DNA of 36,284 bases from a virus. Below are positions 25,530-32,884 of the stretch, piece after piece. The notes beneath the pieces are model-generated. The model had not been told where the DNA came from and did no database searches. It saw nothing but the letters and a program-made list of their open reading frames with translations. The stretch spans positions 1 to 36,284 of the IMG/VR virus record IMGVR_UViG_3300042691_020347. The stretch is one strand, 5' to 3'. Every line of letters starts with the position of its first letter. Position 1 is the stretch's first letter. The position numbers were made by a program, and so were the translations under genes.

Positions 25530-27881
25530 ATGATCACAGTGGTCAAAAGAAATGGGGAATCTGTTCCTTTAGATATTTCTAAAATTCAAAGGCAGGTTGC
25601 TTATGATTGCAAAGGAATAGACGGTGTTAGTCCAAGTATGATTGAAATCAAGGCTCAACTTGAATTCCATGATGGGATGACCACAAAAACTATCGATGAA
25701 TTGCTGTTAAAAGCAATGGTTGATTTAATCGACGAAACAGAGAACTCCGAGATTAATAATGTTAACTATCAATATGTGGCAGGACGTCAAAAGGTCAGTA
25801 TGCTACGAAAAGAAGTCTACGGAAGATATACTCCTCCTCCGCTTTATGAAATTGTAAAAAAGAATATCGAATTGGGAATGTATACTCCTGATTTACTTAA
25901 ATGGTATTCTAAAGAAGAATGGGATATTATCGACCTATTCATAGACCACGGTAAAGACGAAGATTATACCTATGCAGCTATTGCTCAACTTGCTGAAAAA
26001 TATCTTGTACAAAATCGAGCAACGGGAAAAATTTACGAAACACCACAGGTAAGATATGCAATTGCTGCTGCAACTGCTTTCCACGCAGAACCACAAGATA
26101 AAAGATTGAAATATGTTAAAGAATATTATGAGTGCGCTAGTGATGGTCACTTTACTTTAGCAACTCCTGTGCTTGCTGGGTTGGGTACTACTACTAAACA
26201 ATTTAGTAGCTGCGTTCTTATTTCTAGTGACGATACCTTGGATAGTATATTTGCTGCTGGCGAAATGATGGCCAAATATGCTTCAAAACGAGCCGGAATT
26301 GGCTTGGAAATTGGCCGAATTCGACCCTTAGGAGCACCAATTCGTAATGGAGAAATTAAACATACGGGTATGATACCATTCTTGAAAAAATGGTATGCGG
26401 ATCTACGTTCATGCTCACAAGGTGGTATTCGTAACGCAAGTTGCACAATTACTTTTCCTATTTGGCACTATCAATTTGAAGACCTAATTGTTCTAAAAAA
26501 TAATCAAGGAACAGAAGAAACTCGTGTACGTCAAATGGATTATTCTGTAGTCGTTAATGCTATGTTTTGGCGTAGGTTTAAACACGGTGAAGATATAACA
26601 CTTTTTGATCCGCACGAAGTTCCGGATCTTTACGAAGCATATTATAGAGATACTAAAGAATTTGAAAAACTATACTTACATTATGAGCAAGATAAAACAA
26701 AAAAGAAAAAAGTTATATCCGCCGAAGAACTTTTCAAGAACGGCATACTTAAAGAGCGTACGGATACTGGAAGAATCTACCTTGTCAACATCGACAACGT
26801 TATCAACCAAGGCCCATTTGATACAAAGACTGACCCGATATATCAATCAAATCTCTGTCAAGAAATACTCTTGCCCACCAAACCTTTTCAACGAATTGAA
26901 GACCCGGAGGGGAGAATTGCTCTTTGCACTCTTGGATCGATAAATTGGGGTGCTTTCCGCAACCCTCAAGATATGCGTAAAGCATGTCGTGTACTTGTTC
27001 GTAGCTTGAGTAACTTACTTAACTATCAAGACTTCTTGAGCATTCAAAGTAAATTGGCTAATGAAGACTTTGAACCACTTGGTGTTGGTATTACTAACTT
27101 AGCATATTGGCATGCACGTCGTAATTTAAAATATGGTGAGACTGATGCACTTGCCGAAGTTAAACGTTGGATGGAACATCAAGCATATTATCTAACTGAA
27201 ACTAGCGTTGAACTAGCACAAGAACGTGGTGCTTGCAAACGTAGCGAATTCACTTACTATGGCAAAGGTGTCTTTCCTTGGGAACGTAGAGCCGCTGGTG
27301 TGAATGAATTAACTGACTTTACTCCTAAATTAGATTGGGAATTGTTACGTACAAAAATGAAACAATATGGTATACGTAATGGAACCCTGATGGCAGTGGC
27401 TCCTGTTGAGTCTAGTAGTGTCGTCCTTAATTCTACCAACGGCATAGAAATGCCTATGGAAATGATCAGCGTTAAAGAAAGTAAAGCCGGCTCATTTGTA
27501 CAGGTTGTTCCGGATTACAAACGATTAAAGAATCGTTATCAACTAATGTGGGAACAAACTGATTGTATCGGTTATCTTAAAACGGCCGCTGTACTAGCAG
27601 CCTATATTGATCAATCACTTTCTACAAATACTTTTTATAATCCAGCACATTTTAAGGGCGCAAAAGTCCCTGGAACTTTAATTTCTAAAAACTTAATGCT
27701 GGCTTACAAATGGGGATTAAAAACTATATACTATAGTTTAATTAATAAAGTAGGTGCTAAGGCAAATATAACAGGAACAAATATGTATCCGTTATTAACT
27801 GGAACTACAATTCCTGCTGTTGGCATTACATCTCCTCTGAATACAACAGCAGATGAAGATTGCGAAGCTTGTAAACTCTAA
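25530..27881 (+). CDS. nrdA: Ribonucleotide reductase class Ia, large subunit
   Basis: 783 residues, close to the E. coli length. It reduces ribonucleoside diphosphates to deoxy forms with NrdB. N-terminal ATP-cone (VKRNGESVPLDISKIQRQV). Active-site residues: Cys228 (FSSCVLIS), Asn441-Cys443-Glu445 (NLCQE) and Cys466 (LCTLGS); the C-terminal shuttle cysteines are Cys778 and Cys781 (CEAC). All key residues are present, so it should be active. AAGAGG ribosome site. First gene of a nrdA-nrdB-small protein-glutaredoxin operon, supplying dNTPs for phage replication. Confidence 0.97.
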   Translation: MITVVKRNGESVPLDISKIQRQVAYDCKGIDGVSPSMIEIKAQLEFHDGMTTKTIDELLLKAMVDLIDETENSEINNVNYQYVAGRQKVSMLRKEVYGRYTPPPLYEIVKKNIELGMYTPDLLKWYSKEEWDIIDLFIDHGKDEDYTYAAIAQLAEKYLVQNRATGKIYETPQVRYAIAAATAFHAEPQDKRLKYVKEYYECASDGHFTLATPVLAGLGTTTKQFSSCVLISSDDTLDSIFAAGEMMAKYASKRAGIGLEIGRIRPLGAPIRNGEIKHTGMIPFLKKWYADLRSCSQGGIRNASCTITFPIWHYQFEDLIVLKNNQGTEETRVRQMDYSVVVNAMFWRRFKHGEDITLFDPHEVPDLYEAYYRDTKEFEKLYLHYEQDKTKKKKVISAEELFKNGILKERTDTGRIYLVNIDNVINQGPFDTKTDPIYQSNLCQEILLPTKPFQRIEDPEGRIALCTLGSINWGAFRNPQDMRKACRVLVRSLSNLLNYQDFLSIQSKLANEDFEPLGVGITNLAYWHARRNLKYGETDALAEVKRWMEHQAYYLTETSVELAQERGACKRSEFTYYGKGVFPWERRAAGVNELTDFTPKLDWELLRTKMKQYGIRNGTLMAVAPVESSSVVLNSTNGIEMPMEMISVKESKAGSFVQVVPDYKRLKNRYQLMWEQTDCIGYLKTAAVLAAYIDQSLSTNTFYNPAHFKGAKVPGTLISKNLMLAYKWGLKTIYYSLINKVGAKANITGTNMYPLLTGTTIPAVGITSPLNTTADEDCEACKL

Positions 27882-27896
27882 ATTAGGAATCACACT

Positions 27897-28997
27897 ATGT
27901 CACACGCACAATATAATCTATCCACTAAACCAAACTATCTAAAACGTAAAATGTTCTTGGATCCAGAAGGCCCTGTAACAGTACAACGTTTTGAAGAAGT
28001 AAAATATCAAAAGCTTCAAAACTTTGAAACACTAGCAAGAGGTTTCTTTTGGGTCCCAGAAGAAATTAGTCTCACTAAAGATAAGATTGATCACAAAGAA
28101 TCCAGTGAAGCTATTAAACATATATTCACTAGTAATCTATTAAGACAAACAGCATTGGATAGCATTCAAGGTCGCGCACCAAGTCAAATTTTTGGCCCTG
28201 TGTGTAGTATTCCAGAATTAGAAGCATTGACATTGACTTGGGGTTTCTTTGAAACTAGTATTCATTCTAAGAGCTATAGCCATATTATACGAAATGTCTA
28301 TGGAGTACCTAAGGATGAATTTAATAAAATTCACGACACAGCTGAAATTGTTGGTATGGCTGCAAACATAGGAAGGTATTATGAAAATTTACATCAGCTT
28401 AATTGCCGTAAAGAATTAGGCGAAGATATTCCAGTCTATGATCACAAACGAGCAATTTGGCTTGCATTACATGCTTCATATGCTCTCGAAGCATTACGAT
28501 TCATGGTATCATTCGCTACTAGTCTTGCTATGGTAGAAAATAAAATCTATATTGGTAATGGAAATATTATTAGTCTAATTTTACAAGACGAAATTTTACA
28601 TGCTGAATGGACAGCTTGGATAATTAACAATGTTGTAAAAGAAGATAATGATTTTGTAAAATTACAAGACGAATGTCGAGATGAAGTATATCAAATGTAT
28701 ATGGAAGTAATCGACGAAGAAAAATCATGGGCAGACTTTTTGTTTAAAAAGGGTGTGGTTATTGGTCTTAACGCTAATATTTTAAAAGACTTTGTTGATT
28801 TTACAGCATTTAATCGATTAAAAGATATCGGAATCAAATATCTTTCTGATCATCCAAAGTCAACACCCATTCCATGGTTTAACAAACATGTGAATATTAA
28901 TAAAAAACAAGTAGCGTTACAAGAAACTGAATCTACTAATTACGTAATTGGTGTAATGAGTGATCAAGTTGAATATGAAGCACTACCAGATTTATAA
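27897..28997 (+). CDS. nrdB: Ribonucleotide reductase class Ia, small subunit
   Basis: 366 residues. Builds the di-iron tyrosyl radical for NrdA. Ligands by match to E. coli R2: Asp88 (ALDSIQGR), Glu119 and His123 (FETSIHSKSY), the Glu in ALEALRF, and Glu/His in DEILHAEW; the radical tyrosine is Tyr127. Glu119 to His123 spans four positions where E. coli has three (ExxH), a one-residue insertion in a ligand helix. It lies 15 bases after nrdA. Confidence 0.96.
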   Translation: MSHAQYNLSTKPNYLKRKMFLDPEGPVTVQRFEEVKYQKLQNFETLARGFFWVPEEISLTKDKIDHKESSEAIKHIFTSNLLRQTALDSIQGRAPSQIFGPVCSIPELEALTLTWGFFETSIHSKSYSHIIRNVYGVPKDEFNKIHDTAEIVGMAANIGRYYENLHQLNCRKELGEDIPVYDHKRAIWLALHASYALEALRFMVSFATSLAMVENKIYIGNGNIISLILQDEILHAEWTAWIINNVVKEDNDFVKLQDECRDEVYQMYMEVIDEEKSWADFLFKKGVVIGLNANILKDFVDFTAFNRLKDIGIKYLSDHPKSTPIPWFNKHVNINKKQVALQETESTNYVIGVMSDQVEYEALPDL

Positions 28998-29006
28998 GGA
29001 TTAAAA

Positions 29007-29177
29007 ATGGCAAAAATACAAACAAAAACCATTGTAGTAAGATTTAATAAAATAGTTAAAGATAAAGATTCAACATCTTTTGTTATTTCAGAAGATGTTG
29101 CAAAGACATTAGAAGAAGTTGCACAAGAAATGTGCGATTCGTCAGTTATCGTAGAAGTGGAGGAAATCGATGAATAA
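29007..29177 (+). CDS. Small 56-aa protein between nrdB and glutaredoxin
   Basis: AAGGA seven bases upstream of the ATG. Sequence: a beta strand KIQTKTIVVRFNKIVK, then a helix (EDVAKTLEEVAQEM) and VIVEVEEIDE. Acidic. It overlaps the glutaredoxin start by eight bases. No known family; conservation inside the nrd operon would suggest a reductase accessory or simply a packed gene. Confidence 0.6.
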   Translation: MAKIQTKTIVVRFNKIVKDKDSTSFVISEDVAKTLEEVAQEMCDSSVIVEVEEIDE

Positions 29178-29409
29178 TGTAATTTTATGGAGCAAATATC
29201 ATTGCCCTTATTGTGATCAGGCTAAAGCGTTATTAAAACAAAAAGGTATTCCTTTTGAAGAACGTAAAATTGGCGATGGATGGTCAAAAGAAGAATTGCT
29301 AGAAAGTTTGCCAACTGCTCGCACTGTTCCACAAATTGTTATTAACGGTGAATGCATTGGTGGCTTTATTGAATTGAAAGAATATTTAGGTGTAGGAAAT
29401 GTCTATTAA
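29170..29409 (+). CDS. nrdC: Glutaredoxin
   Basis: 79 residues, a standard compact glutaredoxin: CPYC redox pair (12-15), TVPQIVINGE cis-Pro loop and the GGF glutathione-binding segment. Strong GGAGG ribosome site. As the last nrd-operon member it can reduce the C-terminal cysteines of NrdA. The symbol follows T4 usage. It overlaps the next gene by 11 bases. Confidence 0.93.
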   Translation: MNNVILWSKYHCPYCDQAKALLKQKGIPFEERKIGDGWSKEELLESLPTARTVPQIVINGECIGGFIELKEYLGVGNVY

Positions 29410-29827
29410 TTATTCCTCAGATGTTATAACTTCTGGATCAGATGAAGATACCATTACTATTAATAGTAGTACATTAGATGATATTATGCATTCTACTATG
29501 AGCACATCTTTGAATTATTCAATTAACAGCTCTGGTACAATAGGAACTGCTGGGCTTGGTAATTATACATTTACAACAGATGGAACAGGATATGCTCAAC
29601 CTTGGGTAACAACAACTGGTGTTCCACATACATTAGATGTTAAAGGTGATGCTAACTTCGAAGGTGATATTAAATTTAAAGGTCGTAGTCTAGAAGAACT
29701 ATTTTCTAAAATAGAAGATCGGTTAGCGATCCTACAACCAGATCCTGCAAAATTAGAAAAATACGAAGCTTTACGTAAAGCATATGAACATTATAAGCTA
29801 ATGGAAAAGCTTATAGGCGAAGAATAA
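29399..29827 (+). CDS. Conserved phage structural-type protein (VKGDANFEGDIK)
   Basis: 142 residues. A Ser/Thr/Asn-rich N-terminal half is followed by LDVKGDANFEGDIKFKGRSLEELFSKIEDRLAIL and a helical C-terminus. This C-terminal pattern is familiar from T4-like marine phage virion proteins (memory). Overlaps the glutaredoxin gene. Probably a minor structural or assembly protein. Confidence 0.65.
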   Translation: MSINYSSDVITSGSDEDTITINSSTLDDIMHSTMSTSLNYSINSSGTIGTAGLGNYTFTTDGTGYAQPWVTTTGVPHTLDVKGDANFEGDIKFKGRSLEELFSKIEDRLAILQPDPAKLEKYEALRKAYEHYKLMEKLIGEE

Positions 29828-29843
29828 ACTAAGAAAGAAAATT

Positions 29844-30131
29844 ATGTTAATCTCTAAGGGTATAGCTGTCGGCGAAATTGTCAGCATTAAATTAATTACA
29901 GGCGAAGAACTAATCGCAAAGCTAGAAGAAGAAACAACGGATTATATTAAGGTCAATCGACCATTAACAGTTAGCTTAGGTCCGCAAGGATTGGGTATGA
30001 TTCCTTTTGTATTTCTTGCACAAAATGAATCAATTAAATTAAAAATGGATCACGTATTAGTATTGGCAGCATCAAAAAAGGATGCTGCTGACCAGTACAT
30101 TCAAGGTACAACAGGTATCGCTCTCAAGTAA
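29844..30131 (+). CDS. Small Sm-like-fold phage protein
   Basis: 95 residues of alternating short strands (GEIVSIKLITGEELIAKLEEETTDYIKVNRPLTV), compatible with a small Sm-like barrel, a type found in T4-like phages. An RNA- or protein-binding role is plausible but unproven. Weak ribosome site (AAGAAAG). Its stop codon is part of the AGTAAATA element. Confidence 0.55.
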   Translation: MLISKGIAVGEIVSIKLITGEELIAKLEEETTDYIKVNRPLTVSLGPQGLGMIPFVFLAQNESIKLKMDHVLVLAASKKDAADQYIQGTTGIALK

Positions 30132-30134
30132 ATA
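30127..30134 (+). promoter_or_regulatory. Late promoter, AGTAAATA, embedding a stop codon
   Basis: TAA 30129-30131 ends the 95-aa gene; AAAGGAGAG and the ATG at 30156 follow. Confidence 0.55.
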
Positions 30135-30155
30135 ATATGTAAAGGAGAGATTTGT

Positions 30156-31142
30156 ATGCCCTACGTTCCAGGTGTTACAGTACAAGGCAATAGCGGCCTT
30201 CCGGAAGTAAGAGACGTTTATAACAGCCCTAATGTTTTTGCAAATAATGTTGAAATAGCATTATGGAAAGAAGCAGTTGATACTGCTGCTTTTGTGCTAT
30301 CATTAACTACACCTGAAAATACTTATGTATTCGAACAAGTTGACGTAGATCATGTCACTCCAGAAACTGCTGCATATGTTGCAAATTCAACAGAATCAGC
30401 AGTGTATGTAGGAACATCAACTGGAGTGATGTCCGGGTTAACAACATCTCCTACAACTTCTCTACCTATCGATGAATCAGGAAATACTGTTAATACTTCT
30501 ACAGCAGCGGTATTAACAGCGACATATCAAGTTACTAATTGGGATCAATTTAATGATAACAATATTCCTTATGATACGTTGATGTTAACTCCAAAAACTT
30601 CTTTAGCTACATTTACAACTAAAGCAGCTTTGTGGAAAAATCAACCTACCCCATTGGGTCCTAAGGCTCAATACTCTTCAGGTAGTGCAGGTGATAATAA
30701 ACATATTATAGCACAAGATTATTATGTAGGTGGAAAAGTAGCAGGTAGGCTTACAGTTCCTCAGATACTTCATAATTTAAGTAATTTGGCTAAAAATATC
30801 TACGAACCATTAAAAGAAAAATATCCTAACATAATAGTAACTAATACCTTTAGACAAAATCCGCCAGGTGGCCAAAGAACGCAGGCACAACATGGGCTAG
30901 GAATGGCAATGGATGTTGTATTTCCTGGAGCAAGTGCTACTGATTATTATAATATAAGTTGTTGGATTAGAGATAATTTACCAATCGATCAATTACTTCA
31001 AGAAAAAGCAGGAAGTACACGGTGGATACATATAAGTCATTACAGTGGATTCGGATATCAAGTACCAAAAGTGAATAAAGTTGCTAACTGTATTGTGAGT
31101 CCTAGTTATAGTTTTGTCCCCGGATTGAGCATTATGGCTTAA
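30156..31142 (+). CDS. Virion protein with M15 (D,D-peptidase-like) domain
   Basis: 328 residues. The N-terminal about 170 residues are beta-rich and structural in character (MPYVPGVTVQGNSGLPEVRDVYN). The C-terminal domain has the zinc ligands of M15/VanY peptidases: His246 and Asp253 (HGLGMAMDVVF) and His292 (WIHISH). It would cleave peptidoglycan peptides, probably as a tail/baseplate enzyme at entry or as a lysis factor. No signal peptide. Strong AAAGGAGAG site and own late promoter support virion production. Confidence 0.8.
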   Translation: MPYVPGVTVQGNSGLPEVRDVYNSPNVFANNVEIALWKEAVDTAAFVLSLTTPENTYVFEQVDVDHVTPETAAYVANSTESAVYVGTSTGVMSGLTTSPTTSLPIDESGNTVNTSTAAVLTATYQVTNWDQFNDNNIPYDTLMLTPKTSLATFTTKAALWKNQPTPLGPKAQYSSGSAGDNKHIIAQDYYVGGKVAGRLTVPQILHNLSNLAKNIYEPLKEKYPNIIVTNTFRQNPPGGQRTQAQHGLGMAMDVVFPGASATDYYNISCWIRDNLPIDQLLQEKAGSTRWIHISHYSGFGYQVPKVNKVANCIVSPSYSFVPGLSIMA

Positions 31143-31149
31143 TTTTTTC

Positions 31150-31178
31150 TTGACTTATTTTTATTTCTTTGCTATAAT
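31150..31178 (+). promoter_or_regulatory. Sigma70 promoter for cold-shock gene (TTGACT-17-TATAAT)
   Basis: -35 at 31150-31155, -10 at 31173-31178, spacer 17. The leader is only about 20 bases, without the long cold-box leader of E. coli cspA. Confidence 0.85.
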
Positions 31179-31204
31179 TATATTATATTGAAAAAGGTAG
31201 TAAT

Positions 31205-31414
31205 ATGATTCAAGGTAAAGTTAAATGGTTTAATAATGCTAAAGGTTTTGGATTTGTTGTTCCTAATGAATCCAACGATGATGTATTCATTCATTTTAGT
31301 CAAATTAAAATGGACGGATATCGTACACTTAAGACTGGACAACAAGTAGAATTTGATCTGGTTGAAAGTGACAAAGGTAAGCAAGCTCAAAACATTCAAC
31401 TAGTAAAGGAATAA
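31205..31414 (+). CDS. Cold-shock domain protein
   Basis: 69 residues, the standard single-domain CspA length. RNP1 KGFGFV and RNP2 DVFIHF are intact, after the typical GKVKWFNNAKGFG start. Binds single-stranded RNA/DNA and melts mRNA structure. The host-like promoter suggests early expression; phages occasionally carry such genes. AAAGG ribosome site. Followed at three bases by the 48-aa gene, likely co-transcribed. Confidence 0.95.
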   Translation: MIQGKVKWFNNAKGFGFVVPNESNDDVFIHFSQIKMDGYRTLKTGQQVEFDLVESDKGKQAQNIQLVKE

Positions 31415-31417
31415 ATT

Positions 31418-31564
31418 ATGTATCGTTATCAACTTTGGATTCGTTTGAATTCTACACAAACTGCTCATGTGATTATCAATGCCGACAACGATCTTCAAGC
31501 AAAAATGCTTGGTGAAGCACAATACGGAAACGGTAATGTATTAGGTTATACACAAGTTAGTTAA
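31418..31564 (+). CDS. Small 48-aa phage protein (DNDLQAKMLGEAQYG)
   Basis: AAAGGA eight bases upstream. Reads MYRYQLWIRLNSTQTAHVIINADNDLQAKMLGEAQYGNGNVLGY...: a beta strand pair, then a helix, close to small proteins common in T4-like phages (memory). Stop TAA overlaps GTTAAATA. It is probably the second gene of the cold-shock unit. Confidence 0.65.
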   Translation: MYRYQLWIRLNSTQTAHVIINADNDLQAKMLGEAQYGNGNVLGYTQVS

Positions 31565-31567
31565 ATA
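31560..31567 (+). promoter_or_regulatory. Late-type element, GTTAAATA, before the RNA locus
   Basis: Embeds the preceding TAA. If active it would start an RNA just upstream of the structured segment and the tmRNA; otherwise the cold-shock promoter would read through. Confidence 0.4.
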
Positions 31568-31587
31568 TATATGCTTTTGTAGGGGTA

Positions 31588-31668
31588 AAATTTACGTAGT
31601 AGATTGATGGAGTGAGAGGCTCCATGGCTCGGCAGAGGCTCTACACGCCCTAGGAAGTCTGCTAATTT
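31588..31668 (+). ncRNA. Uncharacterised structured RNA segment upstream of tmRNA
   Basis: Closing stem TAGTAGATT (31597-31605) with AGTCTGCTA (31656-31664), two G-U pairs, perhaps extended by AAAT/ATTT. Inside is a perfect ATGGAG/CTCCAT hairpin (31607-31625). GCAGA (31632-31636) can alternatively pair with TCTGC (31658-31662). No T-loop or CCA, so not a tRNA. It may be leader structure of the tmRNA precursor or a separate small RNA. Confidence 0.4.
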
Positions 31669-31672
31669 AATT

Positions 31673-31747
31673 ATGATTGAAGCTTGTTTATTATTAGTAG
31701 TTATTGCAGCCCTAGTTTGGCTAGATGACTACTATAATAGACGATGA
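31673..31747 (+). CDS. Possible 24-aa membrane microprotein
   Basis: MIEACLLLVVIAALVWLDDYY then NRR: a single membrane helix with a charged end. No Shine-Dalgarno, and it lies inside the RNA locus, so it may be chance. Confidence 0.25.
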   Translation: MIEACLLLVVIAALVWLDDYYNRR

Positions 31748-31813
31748 TTATTGCTGTATGAAGCAAAGAGAAACGTGTTCCGGACGGCGGTTCGATTCCG
31801 CCCAGGTCCACCA

Positions 31814-31883
31814 GAAGTATTTTAACAGAGACGGACAAGCTCGGGCGCAAGCCAGGAGAGGACGAAATTAGAATGCTTCTGAT
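31814..31883 (+). other. tmRNA intervening segment with end-pairing helix
   Basis: The 70 bases between CCA and the coding-piece 5' end. GAAGTATTTT (31814-31823) pairs with AGAATGCTTC (31870-31879) with G-U pairs allowed, stacking near the acceptor stem. In two-piece tmRNAs this segment is cut out during maturation, by tRNA-processing enzymes. Confidence 0.8.
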
Positions 31884-31969
31884 GGGCCTGACCAGGTTTC
31901 GACGGGGTAAAGAGTAACAGAGTGGACAGCACGGTAGATGACGACCGTAAATCGCATAAAACTATAAAT

Positions 31970-32011
31970 GCAAATGATGCATATTTTGGAGAAGAGCGCC
32001 TAGCAGCGTGA
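31970..32011 (+). other. tmRNA proteolysis-tag reading frame
   Basis: Reads ANDAYFGEERLAA then TGA. The AND start matches the E. coli resume region and the LAA end matches the ClpXP-recognised C-terminus of ssrA tags. Confidence 0.9.
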
Positions 32012-32051
32012 CCTCCAGGGGGCAGGAAAGGCCTTATTACCCAACAAACCT

Positions 32052-32076
32052 AAAAAGCACCTTCGGGTGCTTTTTT
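32052..32076 (+). terminator. tmRNA terminator
   Basis: AAAAAGCACC/GGTGCTTTTT with a UUCG tetraloop and U-run. Confidence 0.95.
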
Positions 32077-32099
32077 ATTTTATCTCTGCATATTTTAAA

Positions 32100-32107
32100 A
32101 GTAAATA
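32100..32107 (+). promoter_or_regulatory. Possible late promoter, AGTAAATA
   Basis: After the tmRNA terminator, 88 bases before the next gene; weaker match than the element at 32166. Confidence 0.35.
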
Positions 32108-32165
32108 TCTGATATGAAAGATGAATTTCAGTTAGTCGTTTTGATCTGCAAACAAAAACAAAAAC

Positions 32166-32173
32166 AATAAATA
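32166..32173 (+). promoter_or_regulatory. Late promoter, AATAAATA
   Basis: 22 bases before the ATG at 32196, followed by a GAGGA ribosome site. It likely drives the adhesin/PP-loop/protease genes to 35132. Confidence 0.6.
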
Positions 32174-32195
32174 TATTACAGTTGAGGAAAATTAT

Positions 32196-32513
32196 ATGTT
32201 TTTATACGAAACTCTTACGATAGATAGACTTCATTTTTATCCGAGTTTAGAAAATACAGTGTATGCTGTACAGTATACATATACATTTGATAACCTAGTC
32301 GACGCTGAAATAAAATTTACTAAATTAGTTGGCTTACCATTACCTCAAACAAATTTTGTTCTTTATGATAATCTAACAGAAGAAATGGTTAAACAATGGG
32401 TAAATCAATATGATAGCGAGACTATCGATTTATTTAGAAGAAAATGTATATCTGATCTAAATGATCGGAATAGCCCACAGGAAACTCCTCCAAGTTTACC
32501 TTGGGATAATTAA
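32196..32513 (+). CDS. DUF7936-like small tail-associated protein (1)
   Basis: 105 residues. A beta strand pair (VYAVQYTYTFDNLVDAEIKFTKLVGLP), then YDNLTEEMVKQWV and a Pro-Trp ending (PPSLPWDN). The pattern ...xNLTEExxxxWV...LPW is one I associate with small proteins beside fibre genes in T4-like marine phages. It resembles the next gene, so the pair is a tandem duplication. Possibly a fibre chaperone or small virion protein. Confidence 0.65.
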   Translation: MFLYETLTIDRLHFYPSLENTVYAVQYTYTFDNLVDAEIKFTKLVGLPLPQTNFVLYDNLTEEMVKQWVNQYDSETIDLFRRKCISDLNDRNSPQETPPSLPWDN

Positions 32514-32524
32514 AAGGAATTATA

Positions 32525-32863
32525 ATGATAAGTTGGAAATGGAAAATTAGAGCATTAACGTTGCGTCCTAGCTTGGATGCATTAACTAATGTTGTTGCAA
32601 CAGTACATTGGGATATTGTAATAATAGAAGAAGACAACACTGAGATAGTAGTTAATTCTGGTTATACATACTTGACACCTCCTGCTGATGGATCACAATT
32701 CGTTGCTTATGAAAATTTAACAGAACAAGAATGTATAAATTGGATAAAACAAGTGTTAGGACCAGTTAGAACAACAGAATACGAATCCGAAGCTGAACAC
32801 AGAGTTCTACTCAAACAAGGTGTAGTAGCTCAAAATACTACAACATTTCCGTGGTCAGCATAA
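32525..32863 (+). CDS. DUF7936-like small tail-associated protein (2)
   Basis: 112 residues, AAAAGGA ribosome site. WKWKIRALTLRP...TNVVATVHWDIVI, then YENLTEQECINWIKQVLG and a TTTFPWSA end: the same layout as the upstream gene but with the more typical strand for the family. Function unknown. Confidence 0.65.
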   Translation: MISWKWKIRALTLRPSLDALTNVVATVHWDIVIIEEDNTEIVVNSGYTYLTPPADGSQFVAYENLTEQECINWIKQVLGPVRTTEYESEAEHRVLLKQGVVAQNTTTFPWSA

Positions 32864-32884
32864 ACTAATTCTAGAGATACAAAT

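Larger units (their letters stand above)
31748..32050 (+). ncRNA. ssrA: Circularly permuted (two-piece) tmRNA
   Basis: Acceptor part first: a TTGCT/AGCAA hairpin (31751-31766), a P2 strand, the T arm GGCGG-TTCGATT-CCGCC (31786-31802), the 3' acceptor strand CAGGTCC (31803-31809), A, and encoded CCA (31811-31813). Coding part second: 5' acceptor strand GGGCCTG (31884-31890) forming seven pairs with CAGGTCC (one G-U), GGTTTCGACGGGG as in tmRNA D regions, a PK1-like ACGGT/ACCGT stem (31931-31948), the tag from 31970 and a TGGAG/CTCCA helix (31987-32017). P2 can form by GGA/TCC and CACG/CGTG. Together with SmpB it rescues stalled ribosomes; no smpB is in this window, so host SmpB is presumably used. 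The 5' limit of the acceptor piece is approximate. Confidence 0.92.

Noticed and set aside
25935-27445. Several open frames inside nrdA on both strands
   Set aside because: nrdA is intact with every catalytic residue; these frames lack starts with ribosome sites.
13506-31655. Shared 12-mer CACGCC(T/C)TAGGA in the two structured gaps (13506 and 31644)
   Set aside because: One mismatch in 12 bases is expected by chance many times in 36 kb, and the surrounding folds differ.
31781-31813. Stand-alone tRNA
   Set aside because: The T arm and CCA acceptor strand have no D and anticodon arms upstream; the partner acceptor strand is 70 bases downstream in the tmRNA coding piece.
32114-32170. 18-codon frame after the tmRNA terminator
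   Set aside because: No ribosome site, low-complexity Lys/Gln end, and it overlaps a late-promoter element.
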